From contig JBCCXA010000036.1 of NCBI GenBank assembly GCA_039192515.1, forward strand, positions 1 to 36,822: DNA of 36,822 nucleotides. The letters run 5' to 3'. The notes beneath the pieces were generated by a model, which saw only the letters and a list, made by a program, of their open reading frames with translations, was not told the DNA's origin and did no database searches. Made by a program: the position numbers and the translations under genes. Origin of the DNA: Verrucomicrobiota bacterium. GTDB lineage: Bacteria > Verrucomicrobiota > Verrucomicrobiia > Methylacidiphilales > JBCCWR01. Below, one piece after another: positions 15,693 through 24,183 of the stretch (its first letter is position 1; every line of letters starts with the position of its first letter).

Positions 15693-18146
15693 CTAATTAG
15701 CTAACTCCAAACGGTGTAATAAGCCTTTTGCTTTGAATAGAGCAGTTTTCAGTTCACGAACCCCAAAGGGTTTTGAGAGAAAATCATCCATGCCTGCATC
15801 AAGACACCTTTGGCGATCGGAGTCCATGGAATACGCTGTCATAGCAATAATAGCCGACTGAGCACTCTTCAAATGCATTTCTCTTATGCGCTTGGTGGCT
15901 GTAAAGCCGTCCATCTCGGGCATTTCTATATCCATTAGAATAACATCGTAGTCCTTTTCCTCTAGAGCACTTAATGCCATTTCTCCATTGTCGACCACGT
16001 CTGGAGCAAGCCCTAGTTTCCCGAGCATCGAAATCATCACGCATTGATTAACTCGATTATCTTCAACTAATAAGACTTTCATTTTATCTAGGCTTAGATC
16101 TTCACGTGCTCTTTTAGATCCTGATACTTCGGTCAAAGAAGCCTCTACTAGGCCATTCCAAAATTGCCTCATGGTCAGAGGTTTTTGGCCAAACACTACT
16201 TGGGCATTCTCCTGTTCCACCAAATTACAACAAAAAGAGCCCAGAATATAAGGGCGAGAAAAAATATTCTTGGATTTTAAGATGTTCAACAGATGCTTCA
16301 CATCATTTTCCGAGCATGCTCCATCTATAATGACAAAATCAAATGATTCGGATTCGTTCACAAGCTGCTCAAACTTTTCGATATCTGTAACTGATTTGAG
16401 TCGCATACCCCACTCCTGAGTGAAGTGATCCATAAATTCTAATTGAGTCTGACTCTTTTCTATTGCTAAAACTTTTTTATTCTCAAATCTCCTGTCTACC
16501 TGAAAACACCAATCTCCAACCGAACCAACAGGAACATCTAGCTCGAAGCTAATCGAAGAAATGCCTTGCTGACTAAAATGATGGTAAAGCTTTCCTTCAA
16601 AAAGATGGCCTAATTCTCTGGCAACTTCTAAGCCCAAAGCGAGTTCACCTCCATGCAGAGCTCGGTCTTCACCACCCTTTGAAAACAATCTTCGAATATG
16701 AACGAGACCTTCTGGAGATACTTGCGCACTCTCCCACCATACTCTAAAGCAAAGCCGCTGTTTACCGTTTTCTAAACCACTGGCAGTGACTTTCAGAGAT
16801 AGCTCACCTTTTTCTAAGAAGAACGCAGAAATTCGCAACAACTCACAGATTAATTGGGCCAAATAATTTCTGTCCGTAACAACAACTCTAGGTGCTGGCC
16901 CTCCAATACTATAGGCTATATCGAGCGGCTTTTCCTGCTCGATCACATACTCATAGGATGCTTCCACGCAATCTTCAAGCAGAGAAGCTAGCTCAACAGA
17001 AGCGTGTGCCAATTGAATGTGCCCCTCACGCAACTTCGTGTATTCAATGATATGCTCAAACATCATCATCAACAGTTTTCCACTCTTCTTAGAAGTTAGA
17101 ACCAAATCTTTTTGTGCGCGATCTAACTCTGTGTCCATGAGCATATCCGCTATACCTAAGATACTGTTCATGGGCGTTCGAATCTCATGATCAACCGTCG
17201 TTAAGAACTCTGCTTTCGTCCTCTTTGCTAGGCTAGCATCTTCCTTGGCCTCGCGAAGCTCTCGTAGCTTATCCTTGAATTCCGAAATATCTGTTTCGAT
17301 GAGCATCCCTCCCTCTAATGAACCCTTGTCATCTCTGAGTGGACGAACTTCAAGTGCCATGAGATGAGGCTGGTCATCTTTGTCATAATGTAGGATTTCA
17401 GCATCAAACCCATGACCCAATGACAAACTTTTAGAAATTTTCTTAGTAATTTCTTGAGATGTTTTATCGCCCGCTAAAAGCAACTCTGGTTTCATCCCCA
17501 AAGTCTCCAGCATAGAATAACCAAACTGCCTATTGAAGCCGGCATTGACCCATTCGATCCTTCCATTTTTATTGGTTAACACCACAGCGTTGTGCGTGCT
17601 GTTAACCACCTTAGCCAATTGACGTATTTGAGCATGATTTTCAGCTAGTCGATCAAAACAGTCATTGAGAATTCTACCCAAATTGCCCATTTCCGTCAGC
17701 GGAACCATTCTAGCTGAGAGAAAGTCTGCATAATCTCCATGCTTACGTTTATTGGCAGCACGCGTCATGATTTTGAGAGGCTTGAGCACTTCGAACTCTA
17801 GAAAAAACCAACCGAGTAACCCAAAGAAAAACAATACGACTATTGTCCAGCCTAGACTTACCACCCATAAGAGCCATAGGCCTAAGCCATCTGCTGTCCT
17901 TTCCTGTAATGACTTGATAAACTCTACCGGTGAATATTGTTCGAGCAAATAGCGTAGTAGTTCAATCTTTATAAAACTCAGAACAAGAGCAACTACGGCC
18001 ACCCCAATCGCCAAGCGAATAAATAGACTAGGCGCACACTTTTTAATGATCGCATGCCAAGCCCTCTCGACGGTGCTTAACCAATCGGCATCTTGAGAGT
18101 CTCGACCCTCCTGAATGGTAGCTCTGATTTGTGATACTTGGCTCAT
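15693..18146 (-). CDS. Membrane hybrid histidine kinase with degenerate ATPase domain and C-terminal receiver
   Basis: 817 aa. Domains: two membrane helices (about 40-60 and 90-118) around a short periplasmic loop, a HAMP-like linker (120-172), PAS (175-290), HisKA with His320 in TTVDHEIRTPMNSIL, a HATPase region (about 395-545), a degenerate receiver (about 555-665; KVLAIEKSQ in place of the acidic pair) and a full receiver (690-805) with the DD-like pair in LLVEDNRVN, Asp739 in VILMDIEMPEMDG, T in MTAYS and K in LSKPFG. In the ATPase region the N-box Asn is missing (ICELLRISAFF where NLLxNAxKF is expected) and the G1 motif D-x-G-x-G is replaced by WWESAQVSPEG. ATP binding, and so autophosphorylation, is doubtful. 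It may receive phosphate from another kinase or act as a phosphatase. It appears to be alone. Confidence 0.9.
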   Translation of the reverse strand: MSQVSQIRATIQEGRDSQDADWLSTVERAWHAIIKKCAPSLFIRLAIGVAVVALVLSFIKIELLRYLLEQYSPVEFIKSLQERTADGLGLWLLWVVSLGWTIVVLFFFGLLGWFFLEFEVLKPLKIMTRAANKRKHGDYADFLSARMVPLTEMGNLGRILNDCFDRLAENHAQIRQLAKVVNSTHNAVVLTNKNGRIEWVNAGFNRQFGYSMLETLGMKPELLLAGDKTSQEITKKISKSLSLGHGFDAEILHYDKDDQPHLMALEVRPLRDDKGSLEGGMLIETDISEFKDKLRELREAKEDASLAKRTKAEFLTTVDHEIRTPMNSILGIADMLMDTELDRAQKDLVLTSKKSGKLLMMMFEHIIEYTKLREGHIQLAHASVELASLLEDCVEASYEYVIEQEKPLDIAYSIGGPAPRVVVTDRNYLAQLICELLRISAFFLEKGELSLKVTASGLENGKQRLCFRVWWESAQVSPEGLVHIRRLFSKGGEDRALHGGELALGLEVARELGHLFEGKLYHHFSQQGISSISFELDVPVGSVGDWCFQVDRRFENKKVLAIEKSQTQLEFMDHFTQEWGMRLKSVTDIEKFEQLVNESESFDFVIIDGACSENDVKHLLNILKSKNIFSRPYILGSFCCNLVEQENAQVVFGQKPLTMRQFWNGLVEASLTEVSGSKRAREDLSLDKMKVLLVEDNRVNQCVMISMLGKLGLAPDVVDNGEMALSALEEKDYDVILMDIEMPEMDGFTATKRIREMHLKSAQSAIIAMTAYSMDSDRQRCLDAGMDDFLSKPFGVRELKTALFKAKGLLHRLELAN

Positions 18147-18367
18147 GAAAATTTCTGGGGTTCTTGCAGTTACTCACCCATTAATTTAATCGACCTACTC
18201 GTTTTCAGAGTTAAGTCTTTTCGCCTCGATCCCATCGCGAGTTTCGCATTCGTTGTAAAATTGGGAGCACTTGGCAGTCTTCGTGCAAGATAAAGCGTCT
18301 CTACTGCAGACTACCGTGACCCTAAGGCACTGTTCCCACCCAGCTATGTGGGCCTTCTGGAAAATTT

Positions 18368-18895
18368 CTAGGCGAGAGATTTAGGTATTTCATAGGATTC
18401 CACATCCTCTGATTGTCCCTTAAATTTGCCGTAGAGAAAGCGGTCTGCCACAGTATCTTTCCTAGTGATAACTGAGGCCTTTTTCAGGCCCTCTTCAGCT
18501 AAGCGGTGTAGACTCTGATAAAGCAACCAGGTTCCTGCCCCACGGCAGCGATATTCATCTTGAATACACACTCCAGTCAATAGTTGACGCTCGCTCTCCT
18601 CTTCAAAATAGATAGCACTCAGACCTAGCATATGAGAACCATCTTCCAGAGAGAGAAAAGTAACCTTTTTTGAGTCAATACCTGCATCAACTACCTTTTT
18701 CAGGTCGGCCATTCTTTGTTCTAAAGCGGTATTCCACCCATGATCCATGCGGTGAGTCGACTCCAGCGTTTTCCAAATACGAGGGCGATCTTCTTTTCCG
18801 ACAATACGAAGTTCCAATTTCCGCTCCATCTTCGGCGAATCATCGGGCAGATGATCCAAAACCCAAGTATACTTGACCCACTTAATGCCAAACAT
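18368..18895 (-). CDS. GNAT-family N-acetyltransferase
   Basis: 175 aa. The opening MERKLELRIVGKEDRPRIWK matches a GNAT beta1-alpha1. The acetyl-CoA region is LLTGVCIQDEYRCRGAGTWL, then LYQSLHRLAEEGL, with R-x-x-G-A/G-x as the pyrophosphate loop (R/Q-x-x-G-x-G/A). LEDGSHMLGLSAIYFEEESE gives strands 3 and 4. The ATG at 18895 adds a 21-residue leader (MFGIKWVKYTWVLDHLPDDS); the ATG at 18832, before ERKLEL, is an equally plausible start. Substrate unknown. It does not belong to the same group as the fragment at 203-358. No operon partner. Confidence 0.8.
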   Translation of the reverse strand: MFGIKWVKYTWVLDHLPDDSPKMERKLELRIVGKEDRPRIWKTLESTHRMDHGWNTALEQRMADLKKVVDAGIDSKKVTFLSLEDGSHMLGLSAIYFEEESERQLLTGVCIQDEYRCRGAGTWLLYQSLHRLAEEGLKKASVITRKDTVADRFLYGKFKGQSEDVESYEIPKSLA

Positions 18896-19025
18896 GATGA
18901 AGATGCATATCTATAAAAATATCAGATAGCAAGGTAATAAATAAGAGTATTCTGATGATTTGTTAACCATGCGAGCTAAAAACTACAGGCAAAACCAGAG
19001 CAATTTTTTACAGTTCCGAATAAAT

Positions 19026-20015
19026 TCAACTTAAAAGATCTTTAACCGCGGCCTTCTCTTCACCAAGCTCCTTAAGGGTTGCCGCAATTTTCTCTTTGCT
19101 AAAGTCATTCACCTCTAGATCTTTGACCACTTGCCATGCAGACCCATCTGACGTGATGGGATAGGAAACCATTAGGCCTTCCTCTGCTCCGTAGCTTCCA
19201 TCCGATGAGATTGCCACACTGGTCCAATCTCCATCAGCTGTAGGCGTAGTAAGAGATTTTACGGTATCAACCACTGCACTTGCGGCACTCGCGGCAGAAG
19301 AAGCTCCTCTTGCCTTAATGATAGCCGCACCTCTTTGCTGAACCGTAGAAATAAACTCCCCTTTTAACCAAGATTCATCAGAAATTACTTCGGTGACAGG
19401 CTTGCCGCTAATCTTAGCATCGTAGAAATTGGGGTATTGCGTAGCGGAGTGATTACCCCAAATCGCCATATTGGTAACTTCCGAAACATGAACACCTGCC
19501 TTGGAAGCTAACTGCGCCTTAGCTCGGTTTTCGTCCAAGCGAGTCATCGCAAACCAGCGGTCAGCTGGAATCGATTTGGCGCTTTCCTTAGCGATCCAGC
19601 AATTTGTATTACAAGGATTTCCCACGACTAGCGTGCGAACGTCTGAAGCTGCATTTTTTTCTATGGCCTGCCCTTGACCGACAAAAATTTTGCCATTGAT
19701 ACCGAGCAAATCTTTGCGCTCCATGCCTTGTTTACGAGGAACACTACCTACCAATAGAGCCCAACTGACATCTTTGAACCCTTCGTTTAGATCTACAGTG
19801 GGAACCATATCTTTGAGTAATGGAAAAGCGCAGTCGTCCAATTCCATGACAACGCCTTGTAAAGCTTCTTCAGCAGGAGGAATTTCAATCAGATTTAAAG
19901 CTACTGGCTGATCTGGACCAAACATGGATCCAGAAGCGATTCTAAAAAGCAGCGAATAGCCTATCTGGCCTGCTGCACCGGTCACTGCTACTCTTATCGG
20001 TTTCTTTTCGGACAT
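19026..20015 (-). CDS. mdh: Malate dehydrogenase (NAD-dependent, cytoplasmic-type)
   Basis: 329 aa, full length for the cytosolic/plant-like clade of malate dehydrogenases, interconverting malate and oxaloacetate. Residues 10-25 hold the NAD loop [29 protein letters not shown] is the substrate-binding loop with Arg; [10 protein letters not shown], then [13 protein letters not shown] with the catalytic Asp and Arg, and [13 protein letters not shown] with the proton-relay His. Near the C-terminus are [17 protein letters not shown] and the tail [11 protein letters not shown]. It catalyses one TCA step; succinate dehydrogenase, another, is 3.4 kb away on the same strand but in a separate unit. 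It may share transcripts with ridA and pyrE upstream (gap 87 bp). Confidence 0.95.
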   Translation of the reverse strand: MSEKKPIRVAVTGAAGQIGYSLLFRIASGSMFGPDQPVALNLIEIPPAEEALQGVVMELDDCAFPLLKDMVPTVDLNEGFKDVSWALLVGSVPRKQGMERKDLLGINGKIFVGQGQAIEKNAASDVRTLVVGNPCNTNCWIAKESAKSIPADRWFAMTRLDENRAKAQLASKAGVHVSEVTNMAIWGNHSATQYPNFYDAKISGKPVTEVISDESWLKGEFISTVQQRGAAIIKARGASSAASAASAVVDTVKSLTTPTADGDWTSVAISSDGSYGAEEGLMVSYPITSDGSAWQVVKDLEVNDFSKEKIAATLKELGEEKAAVKDLLS

Positions 20016-20102
20016 ATAATTAATAGTCTAACCACAAGAAAACCTCATGACAACGCCAATCGCGCACAAAACGTGGTTTCTTCTTTCTCAAGCCAGTAGA
20101 TC

Positions 20103-20669
20103 CTAAACACTACCGGGCTTGACTGCGGGTATAGATTTTAAGTCCTCTGGCAGCTGATCTGGATGAAATGTCTCAACATTCAATCGCAGCAAACTCTCAT
20201 AAGGAGCACCAAAATCTGGCGACACGTCACCGCTTCTATCTACAATCACAACAATACCGACGACGACACCCCCCAGAGATCGAACAACCTCACAGGTTTC
20301 CTTCACAGCGCTACCGGTCGTTACCACATCTTCAGCAACCAAGAAACGTTCCCCGGGATTCACACGAAAGCGCCGCATAACCAACTTGCCGTCCTGCTTT
20401 TCCGCAAATATGTGTCTTTTGTTCAGATTTCTAGCTACCTCATGTCCTACAAGAATGCCTCCCATGGCAGGAGAAACGACCGTATCTATCTCATAGATCT
20501 TTGCGCGTTCCGCTAAGGCCGAGCATATATCAGCAGCGATCACAGGATGCTGTAACAAACCTGCACACTGGAAATACTGACGACTACGCAATCCCGAACG
20601 TAGAATAAAATGCCCCTCTAATAGTGCTTTAGTCTCTTTAAACTTCGCTAGGACCTCATTTGCATCCAT
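20103..20669 (-). CDS. pyrE: Orotate phosphoribosyltransferase
   Basis: 188 aa. It joins orotate to PRPP to make OMP in pyrimidine biosynthesis. The PRPP-binding motif is FLVAEDVVTTGSAVKET (residues about 118-134); MGGILVGHEVARNLNK and the flexible loop FAEKQDGKLVMRRFRV come before it, as expected. HFILRSGLRSRQYFQCAGLL is the N-terminal substrate region. ATG 20669 is preceded by GAGGTGG 6 nt upstream, better than the TTG at 20672. The gap to ridA is about 30 bp, so the two are probably cotranscribed. Confidence 0.93.
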   Translation of the reverse strand: MDANEVLAKFKETKALLEGHFILRSGLRSRQYFQCAGLLQHPVIAADICSALAERAKIYEIDTVVSPAMGGILVGHEVARNLNKRHIFAEKQDGKLVMRRFRVNPGERFLVAEDVVTTGSAVKETCEVVRSLGGVVVGIVVIVDRSGDVSPDFGAPYESLLRLNVETFHPDQLPEDLKSIPAVKPGSV

Positions 20670-20700
20670 CAATCCACCTCGTGTTCCTCTCTATTTACTC

Positions 20701-21096
20701 TTAATGTTTGAAGGCCACTGCCTCAATCTCAACCAAAGCTCCTTTGGGTAAAGCCCCAACTTCAACGGTAGCTCTTGCTGGATAAGGCTCACTAAAAAAC
20801 CCGCCATACACCTCATTTACAACCGGGAAATCACTCATAGATTGCAAATATATAGTTGTCTTGAGCACTTGGTTCCATCTTGCTCCCGCAGCAGCTAATA
20901 CTTGGCCTAAGTTTTCAAGCACCTGTTTGGTCTGTTCTTTGACACCTCCCTTAACCAGCTCGCCTGATTTAGCATCTAGAGGAATTTGCCCAGAGCAAAA
21001 AATCAGGCTATCCCAACAAACAGCCTGAGAATAAGGACCGATCGCTTGAGGTGCATTCTCCGTTGCTATTACTCTCTTTTCTGTAGCCATGAACAT
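20701..21096 (-). CDS. RidA-family (YjgF/YER057c/UK114) deaminase
   Basis: 131 aa. It hydrolyses reactive enamine/imine intermediates left by PLP-dependent dehydratases. Typical sequence: NAPQAIGPYSQAV, SLIFCSGQIPLDAKSGELV, VLENLGQVLAAAGARWNQVL, FPVVNEVYGGFFSEPYPAR with the conserved Arg, and ATVEVGALPKGALVEIEAVA with the conserved Glu. Two nearby ATGs (21096 and 21090) can both start it, and MATEKR from 21090 fits the family best. It is first in the minus-strand run ridA-pyrE-mdh, and the divergent plus-strand genes start 300 bp away. Confidence 0.92.
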   Translation of the reverse strand: MFMATEKRVIATENAPQAIGPYSQAVCWDSLIFCSGQIPLDAKSGELVKGGVKEQTKQVLENLGQVLAAAGARWNQVLKTTIYLQSMSDFPVVNEVYGGFFSEPYPARATVEVGALPKGALVEIEAVAFKH

Positions 21097-21395
21097 CTCG
21101 GTATAGGCCAGTGATAGACACCTAGCAATGAGAAATCATGCGCTGCTTATCAAAAGGAAACTACAAAAAATGAAACCTCTGCAACGTTAGCAGTCCAAGC
21201 CAATACCCCTGAGAATAAGGAATATTTCTGATTTTTTCTAAGAAACTTCTCCTGCACTTGCTCAATAAAAGAAGTTATTGGATGCGTCCTAAACACAAAA
21301 TATTTAATTGCACGGTATGTAGTCCGAAATTAGTGTAAATGAACAGTTTGAGCTATTCCGCCTATGCTCGGCTAAGAATTTGTAAAAATAATTAA

Positions 21396-21917
21396 ATGAA
21401 CGAAGTATCCCCAGCCCTCGTTTATACAATCACCATCATGTCTGCTATCGGCTTCACCGCCTCCATTGTTTTCGGTGTTAAATTTATGCGGGATCGTGTT
21501 AAAAGACTGAGTAAGAAGTTTGACGAAGATCCTGAGCCCCAAGCCGCAGAGCCTCAGCCATCTTTTCTAGAGCGAGCTCAAAGCATGATCCCTAAAGTAG
21601 AGGACTTCACAAAAGCCAAAGCTTCGGTCAAAGATACCTTTGTTCCAAAGATCAAACTTTCTGACAATCCATTTGAGCAACTCAGAGAAAGCTGCGCACT
21701 TCTTCAAAATACAGAAGAACCTCCCACGCCAGCACAAATCCAAAATATGGAGAAGCTTTTTTCCCTCATTGAGCAACAACACCCTCAGAGCAAAGATGAC
21801 CTCACCCGTTTTCGTGCTCAACTCAACCGTGTCTCTACAGACCCTTCTCAACTATTTCTTTTCCTCATTGAACTACACAAGTGGACTGACCAGCATAAAG
21901 GGCTTTGCTCTTCATAA
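21396..21917 (+). CDS. Single-pass membrane protein of unknown function
   Basis: 173 aa, not recognised. One N-terminal membrane helix (VYTITIMSAIGFTASIVFGV, residues about 9-28) is followed by a basic anchor (KFMRDRVKRLSKK). A Pro/Glu linker (EDPEPQAAEPQPS) then leads into a mostly helical cytoplasmic part with FEQLRESCALL, QIQNMEKLFSLIEQQHPQS and LTRFRAQLNRV. The orientation with basic residues after the helix fits N-out/C-in. It ends 25 bp before tatD on the same strand, so the two are likely cotranscribed. No motif suggests an enzyme, and a regulatory or scaffolding role is possible but unproven. Confidence 0.65.
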   Translation: MNEVSPALVYTITIMSAIGFTASIVFGVKFMRDRVKRLSKKFDEDPEPQAAEPQPSFLERAQSMIPKVEDFTKAKASVKDTFVPKIKLSDNPFEQLRESCALLQNTEEPPTPAQIQNMEKLFSLIEQQHPQSKDDLTRFRAQLNRVSTDPSQLFLFLIELHKWTDQHKGLCSS

Positions 21918-21942
21918 TTTCTCCCCCTTTACCTTTTTAGCT

Positions 21943-22773
21943 ATGCTCATTGATACACACTGTCATCTGGATTTCCCTGATTTCAATACCCCAAGTGATG
22001 AGCTTAAGCGCGTCATTGAAAACGCCCATCACGCTAAAGTTGAAAAACTCATTACCATCGCAACAGATCTCAACTCCAGCAGGCGCTGTGTGGAAATCGC
22101 AGAACAGTTCCCATCAGTCTATGCCACCGTAGGCATCCACCCCTGTGATGCAAATGATAGCGTATTGGAAGATCTCCAGGAAATCGAACAGTTGCTCAGT
22201 CACCCAAAGGTTTTAGCCATTGGAGAATGCGGCCTCGATCACCACAAATTAAAAGAACGTAATCCAGAAACTGATATCGGCAGCCTTAAGTCTAAACAGA
22301 TCGACATCTTCCAAGCTCAACTAGAACTGGCTTGTAGTCACCAGAAAAATATGATCATCCACCAGCGCGACTCGTGGGAACCCGTTCTCAAACAAATCAA
22401 ACGCTACACGGGTAAGTTCCGCGGTGTCTTTCACTGCTTTGGAGGAACCCTTCAACAGGCTCAAGAAGTCATAGATCTTGGTCACCTCGTCTCCTTCACT
22501 GGTATTGTCACGTTCAAGAAAGCAGTGGATTGCCAAAACACTGCTGCTCAAGTTCCAGCAAATAAATACATGCTTGAAACAGATAGCCCTTTCTTAGCCC
22601 CGGTGCCTTACAGAGGTAAACGTTGTGAACCCGCGTATACCGCTCTCATTGCTCAGAAAATTGCGGATTTACGTCAAATAACAATTGAAGAAGTAATCCA
22701 ACAAACGTTTCAAACAGCTAAAAGTTTTTTTAAACCCATTGGTCAGCCTTTAACTGCGAGCCATCATCGATGA
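21943..22773 (+). CDS. TatD-family metal-dependent DNase
   Basis: 276 aa from ATG 21943. The longer open frame to 21640 is only the shadow of the upstream gene. TIM-barrel metalloenzyme of the TatD type, a 3'-5' nuclease in E. coli. Metal ligands: LIDTHCHLDFPDF (HxH), AIGECGLDHH with Glu, NMIIHQRDS (His), FRGVFHCFGG (His) and YMLETDSPFLAPVPYRGK, then RCEPAY (Asp). The set is complete. In this family an R-N-E-P pattern is usual near the end, and RCEPAY fits. It follows the unknown membrane protein by 25 bp. Confidence 0.9.
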   Translation: MLIDTHCHLDFPDFNTPSDELKRVIENAHHAKVEKLITIATDLNSSRRCVEIAEQFPSVYATVGIHPCDANDSVLEDLQEIEQLLSHPKVLAIGECGLDHHKLKERNPETDIGSLKSKQIDIFQAQLELACSHQKNMIIHQRDSWEPVLKQIKRYTGKFRGVFHCFGGTLQQAQEVIDLGHLVSFTGIVTFKKAVDCQNTAAQVPANKYMLETDSPFLAPVPYRGKRCEPAYTALIAQKIADLRQITIEEVIQQTFQTAKSFFKPIGQPLTASHHR

Positions 22774-22847
22774 AAAATTCCATCTAAGGCATTGTTCGAG
22801 TTTAAGCAATAGCCGAAACGGAATGGAAGACATGTGACCTCTTGCAG

Positions 22848-22863
22848 CCCCTATTTTTAGGGG
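22848..22863 (+). terminator. Terminator-like hairpin after tatD
   Basis: CCCCTA-TTTT-TAGGGG: a perfect 6-bp stem with a TTTT loop 75 bp after the tatD stop, followed by TACGTTTCC. The following T-run is short, so termination may be weak. Confidence 0.5.
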
Positions 22864-22953
22864 TACGTTTCCTATGTTATTTTATGCCTTAATTAAGACT
22901 CGAGTTATTTGCTTTTGCACTTCGAGACATCAAATGAATGAAAGGACAAAAAC

Positions 22954-23439
22954 ATGAAACGATTAGAATCATTTATCATAGCAGGTATCCTTGTTTGCCT
23001 GGCTATTACCTCTCTGCACTCTGCTGAAAAAACAAAACTCAAACCTGAGCAGATTAACAAAAAAATTGGAGAATATCCATTAACCATCTGTGTCATCACC
23101 ACGAATAAGCTTGGCTCTAAAGATGATCCTTTTGTCTATCGATACCAAGGACGGGAAATTCATTTTTGCTGCAAGAGTTGCGATGACACATTTGAAAAAA
23201 ATCCCACCAAAGGTCTAGCCATGCTGGATGCCGCAGTCATTGCCCAGCAAAAAGAATCCTACCCATTCAAGGAATGCCTTATTTCTCAAGAGCCCCTTGT
23301 AAAAGGTGAATTGGTCAAAACCATCGATAATAACAACAATTTATTTCTTACTTGCTGTAAAATATGTGCTGAAGACTTAAGGAAAGACCCTGAAACCTAC
23401 CAAACAATGCTCCAAGAAGCTTATAAAAATAATTCATAA
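22954..23439 (+). CDS. Exported double YHS/TRASH-like metal-binding protein
   Basis: 161 aa with a signal peptide ([20 protein letters not shown], cleavage after LHSA). Two related modules follow. Module 1 (about 47-85) has [15 protein letters not shown], then [20 protein letters not shown]. Module 2 (about 104-150) has [13 protein letters not shown], then [20 protein letters not shown]. Each has one Cys, a short gap, and a CC-x-x-C cluster, as in YHS/TRASH domains that bind copper or zinc. It is likely a periplasmic metal-binding protein; the role is inferred. AAAGGAC lies before the ATG. Its last codons overlap the convergent sdhB end by 6 bp, so the transcripts may face each other. Confidence 0.72.
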   Translation: MKRLESFIIAGILVCLAITSLHSAEKTKLKPEQINKKIGEYPLTICVITTNKLGSKDDPFVYRYQGREIHFCCKSCDDTFEKNPTKGLAMLDAAVIAQQKESYPFKECLISQEPLVKGELVKTIDNNNNLFLTCCKICAEDLRKDPETYQTMLQEAYKNNS

Positions 23440-24183
23440 CTTATTGGTCAAAGCAGCTAGCGCGTAATCTCTATTCAACTGATTGATGAAATTAACACTG
23501 ATTCCTTTTGGGCAAGCTGCTTCACAAGCATAAGTGTTCGAACAGTTACCAAAGCCTTCGGAATCCATGGTATCTACCATGTTAAGAACACGGCGACTTT
23601 TCTCAGCTTTACCCTGTGGCATGAGATTAAGATGTGCAGCCTTGGCTGAAACAAAAAGCATAGCGGAAGAATTTTTGCAGCTGGCCACGCAAGCACCACA
23701 TCCAATACAGGCTGCAGCATCCATGGACTCATCTGCAATCTCTTTAGAAATAGGAATGGCATTTGCATCTGGAGCTGCACCCGTTGCCACTGAAATAAAC
23801 CCTCCTGATCGAATGACCCGCTCAAAGGAGGAGCGGTCCACCATCACATCCCTTAAGACGGGGAAGGCATGAGAGCGAAATGGCTCTACCACAATGGTTT
23901 CACCTTCTTCAAAACTCCTCATGTAAGTCTGACAGGTCGTGACCTTTTTTTCAGGGCCATGTGGCTCTCCGTTAATCACTAATGAACAGGCTCCACAAAT
24001 ACCCTCACGGCAATCATGGTCGAAGTTGATAGGCTCTACACCTTCATGAATAAGTTGCTCATTGGCCACATCTAGCATCTCCAAAAAAGACATATCAGAG
24101 TGTATATTCTTAACTTCATAGGTTTCAAACTGCCCTTCGGTATCTCGATTCTTTTGGCGCCAGATCTTAAGTTTGATATTCAT
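23434..24183 (-). CDS. sdhB: Succinate dehydrogenase iron-sulfur subunit
   Basis: 249 aa. It carries electrons from the SdhA flavin to quinone. [2Fe-2S] ligands are in [16 protein letters not shown] plus CQTYM; [4Fe-4S] in [15 protein letters not shown]; [3Fe-4S] in [15 protein letters not shown]. The second cluster has the standard C-x2-C-x2-C-x3-C layout. It starts with ATG overlapping the sdhA stop (TAATG), a sign of translational coupling. It is the last gene of sdhC-sdhA-sdhB. Confidence 0.96.
   Translation of the reverse strand: MNIKLKIWRQKNRDTEGQFETYEVKNIHSDMSFLEMLDVANEQLIHEGVEPINFDHDCREGICGACSLVINGEPHGPEKKVTTCQTYMRSFEEGETIVVEPFRSHAFPVLRDVMVDRSSFERVIRSGGFISVATGAAPDANAIPISKEIADESMDAAACIGCGACVASCKNSSAMLFVSAKAAHLNLMPQGKAEKSRRVLNMVDTMDSEGFGNCSNTYACEAACPKGISVNFINQLNRDYALAALTNKL

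Noticed and set aside
18280..18330. GTCTCTACTGCA similar to the right arm of the TIR repeat
   Set aside because: Only about 12 bases match well, with no second arm or inverted end nearby. Not enough to call a fifth copy.
21370..21390. Shared GCTCGGCTAAG before the genes at 21396 and 28864
   Set aside because: Eleven bases in common over several kb of intergenic sequence is expected by chance, and the surroundings do not align.
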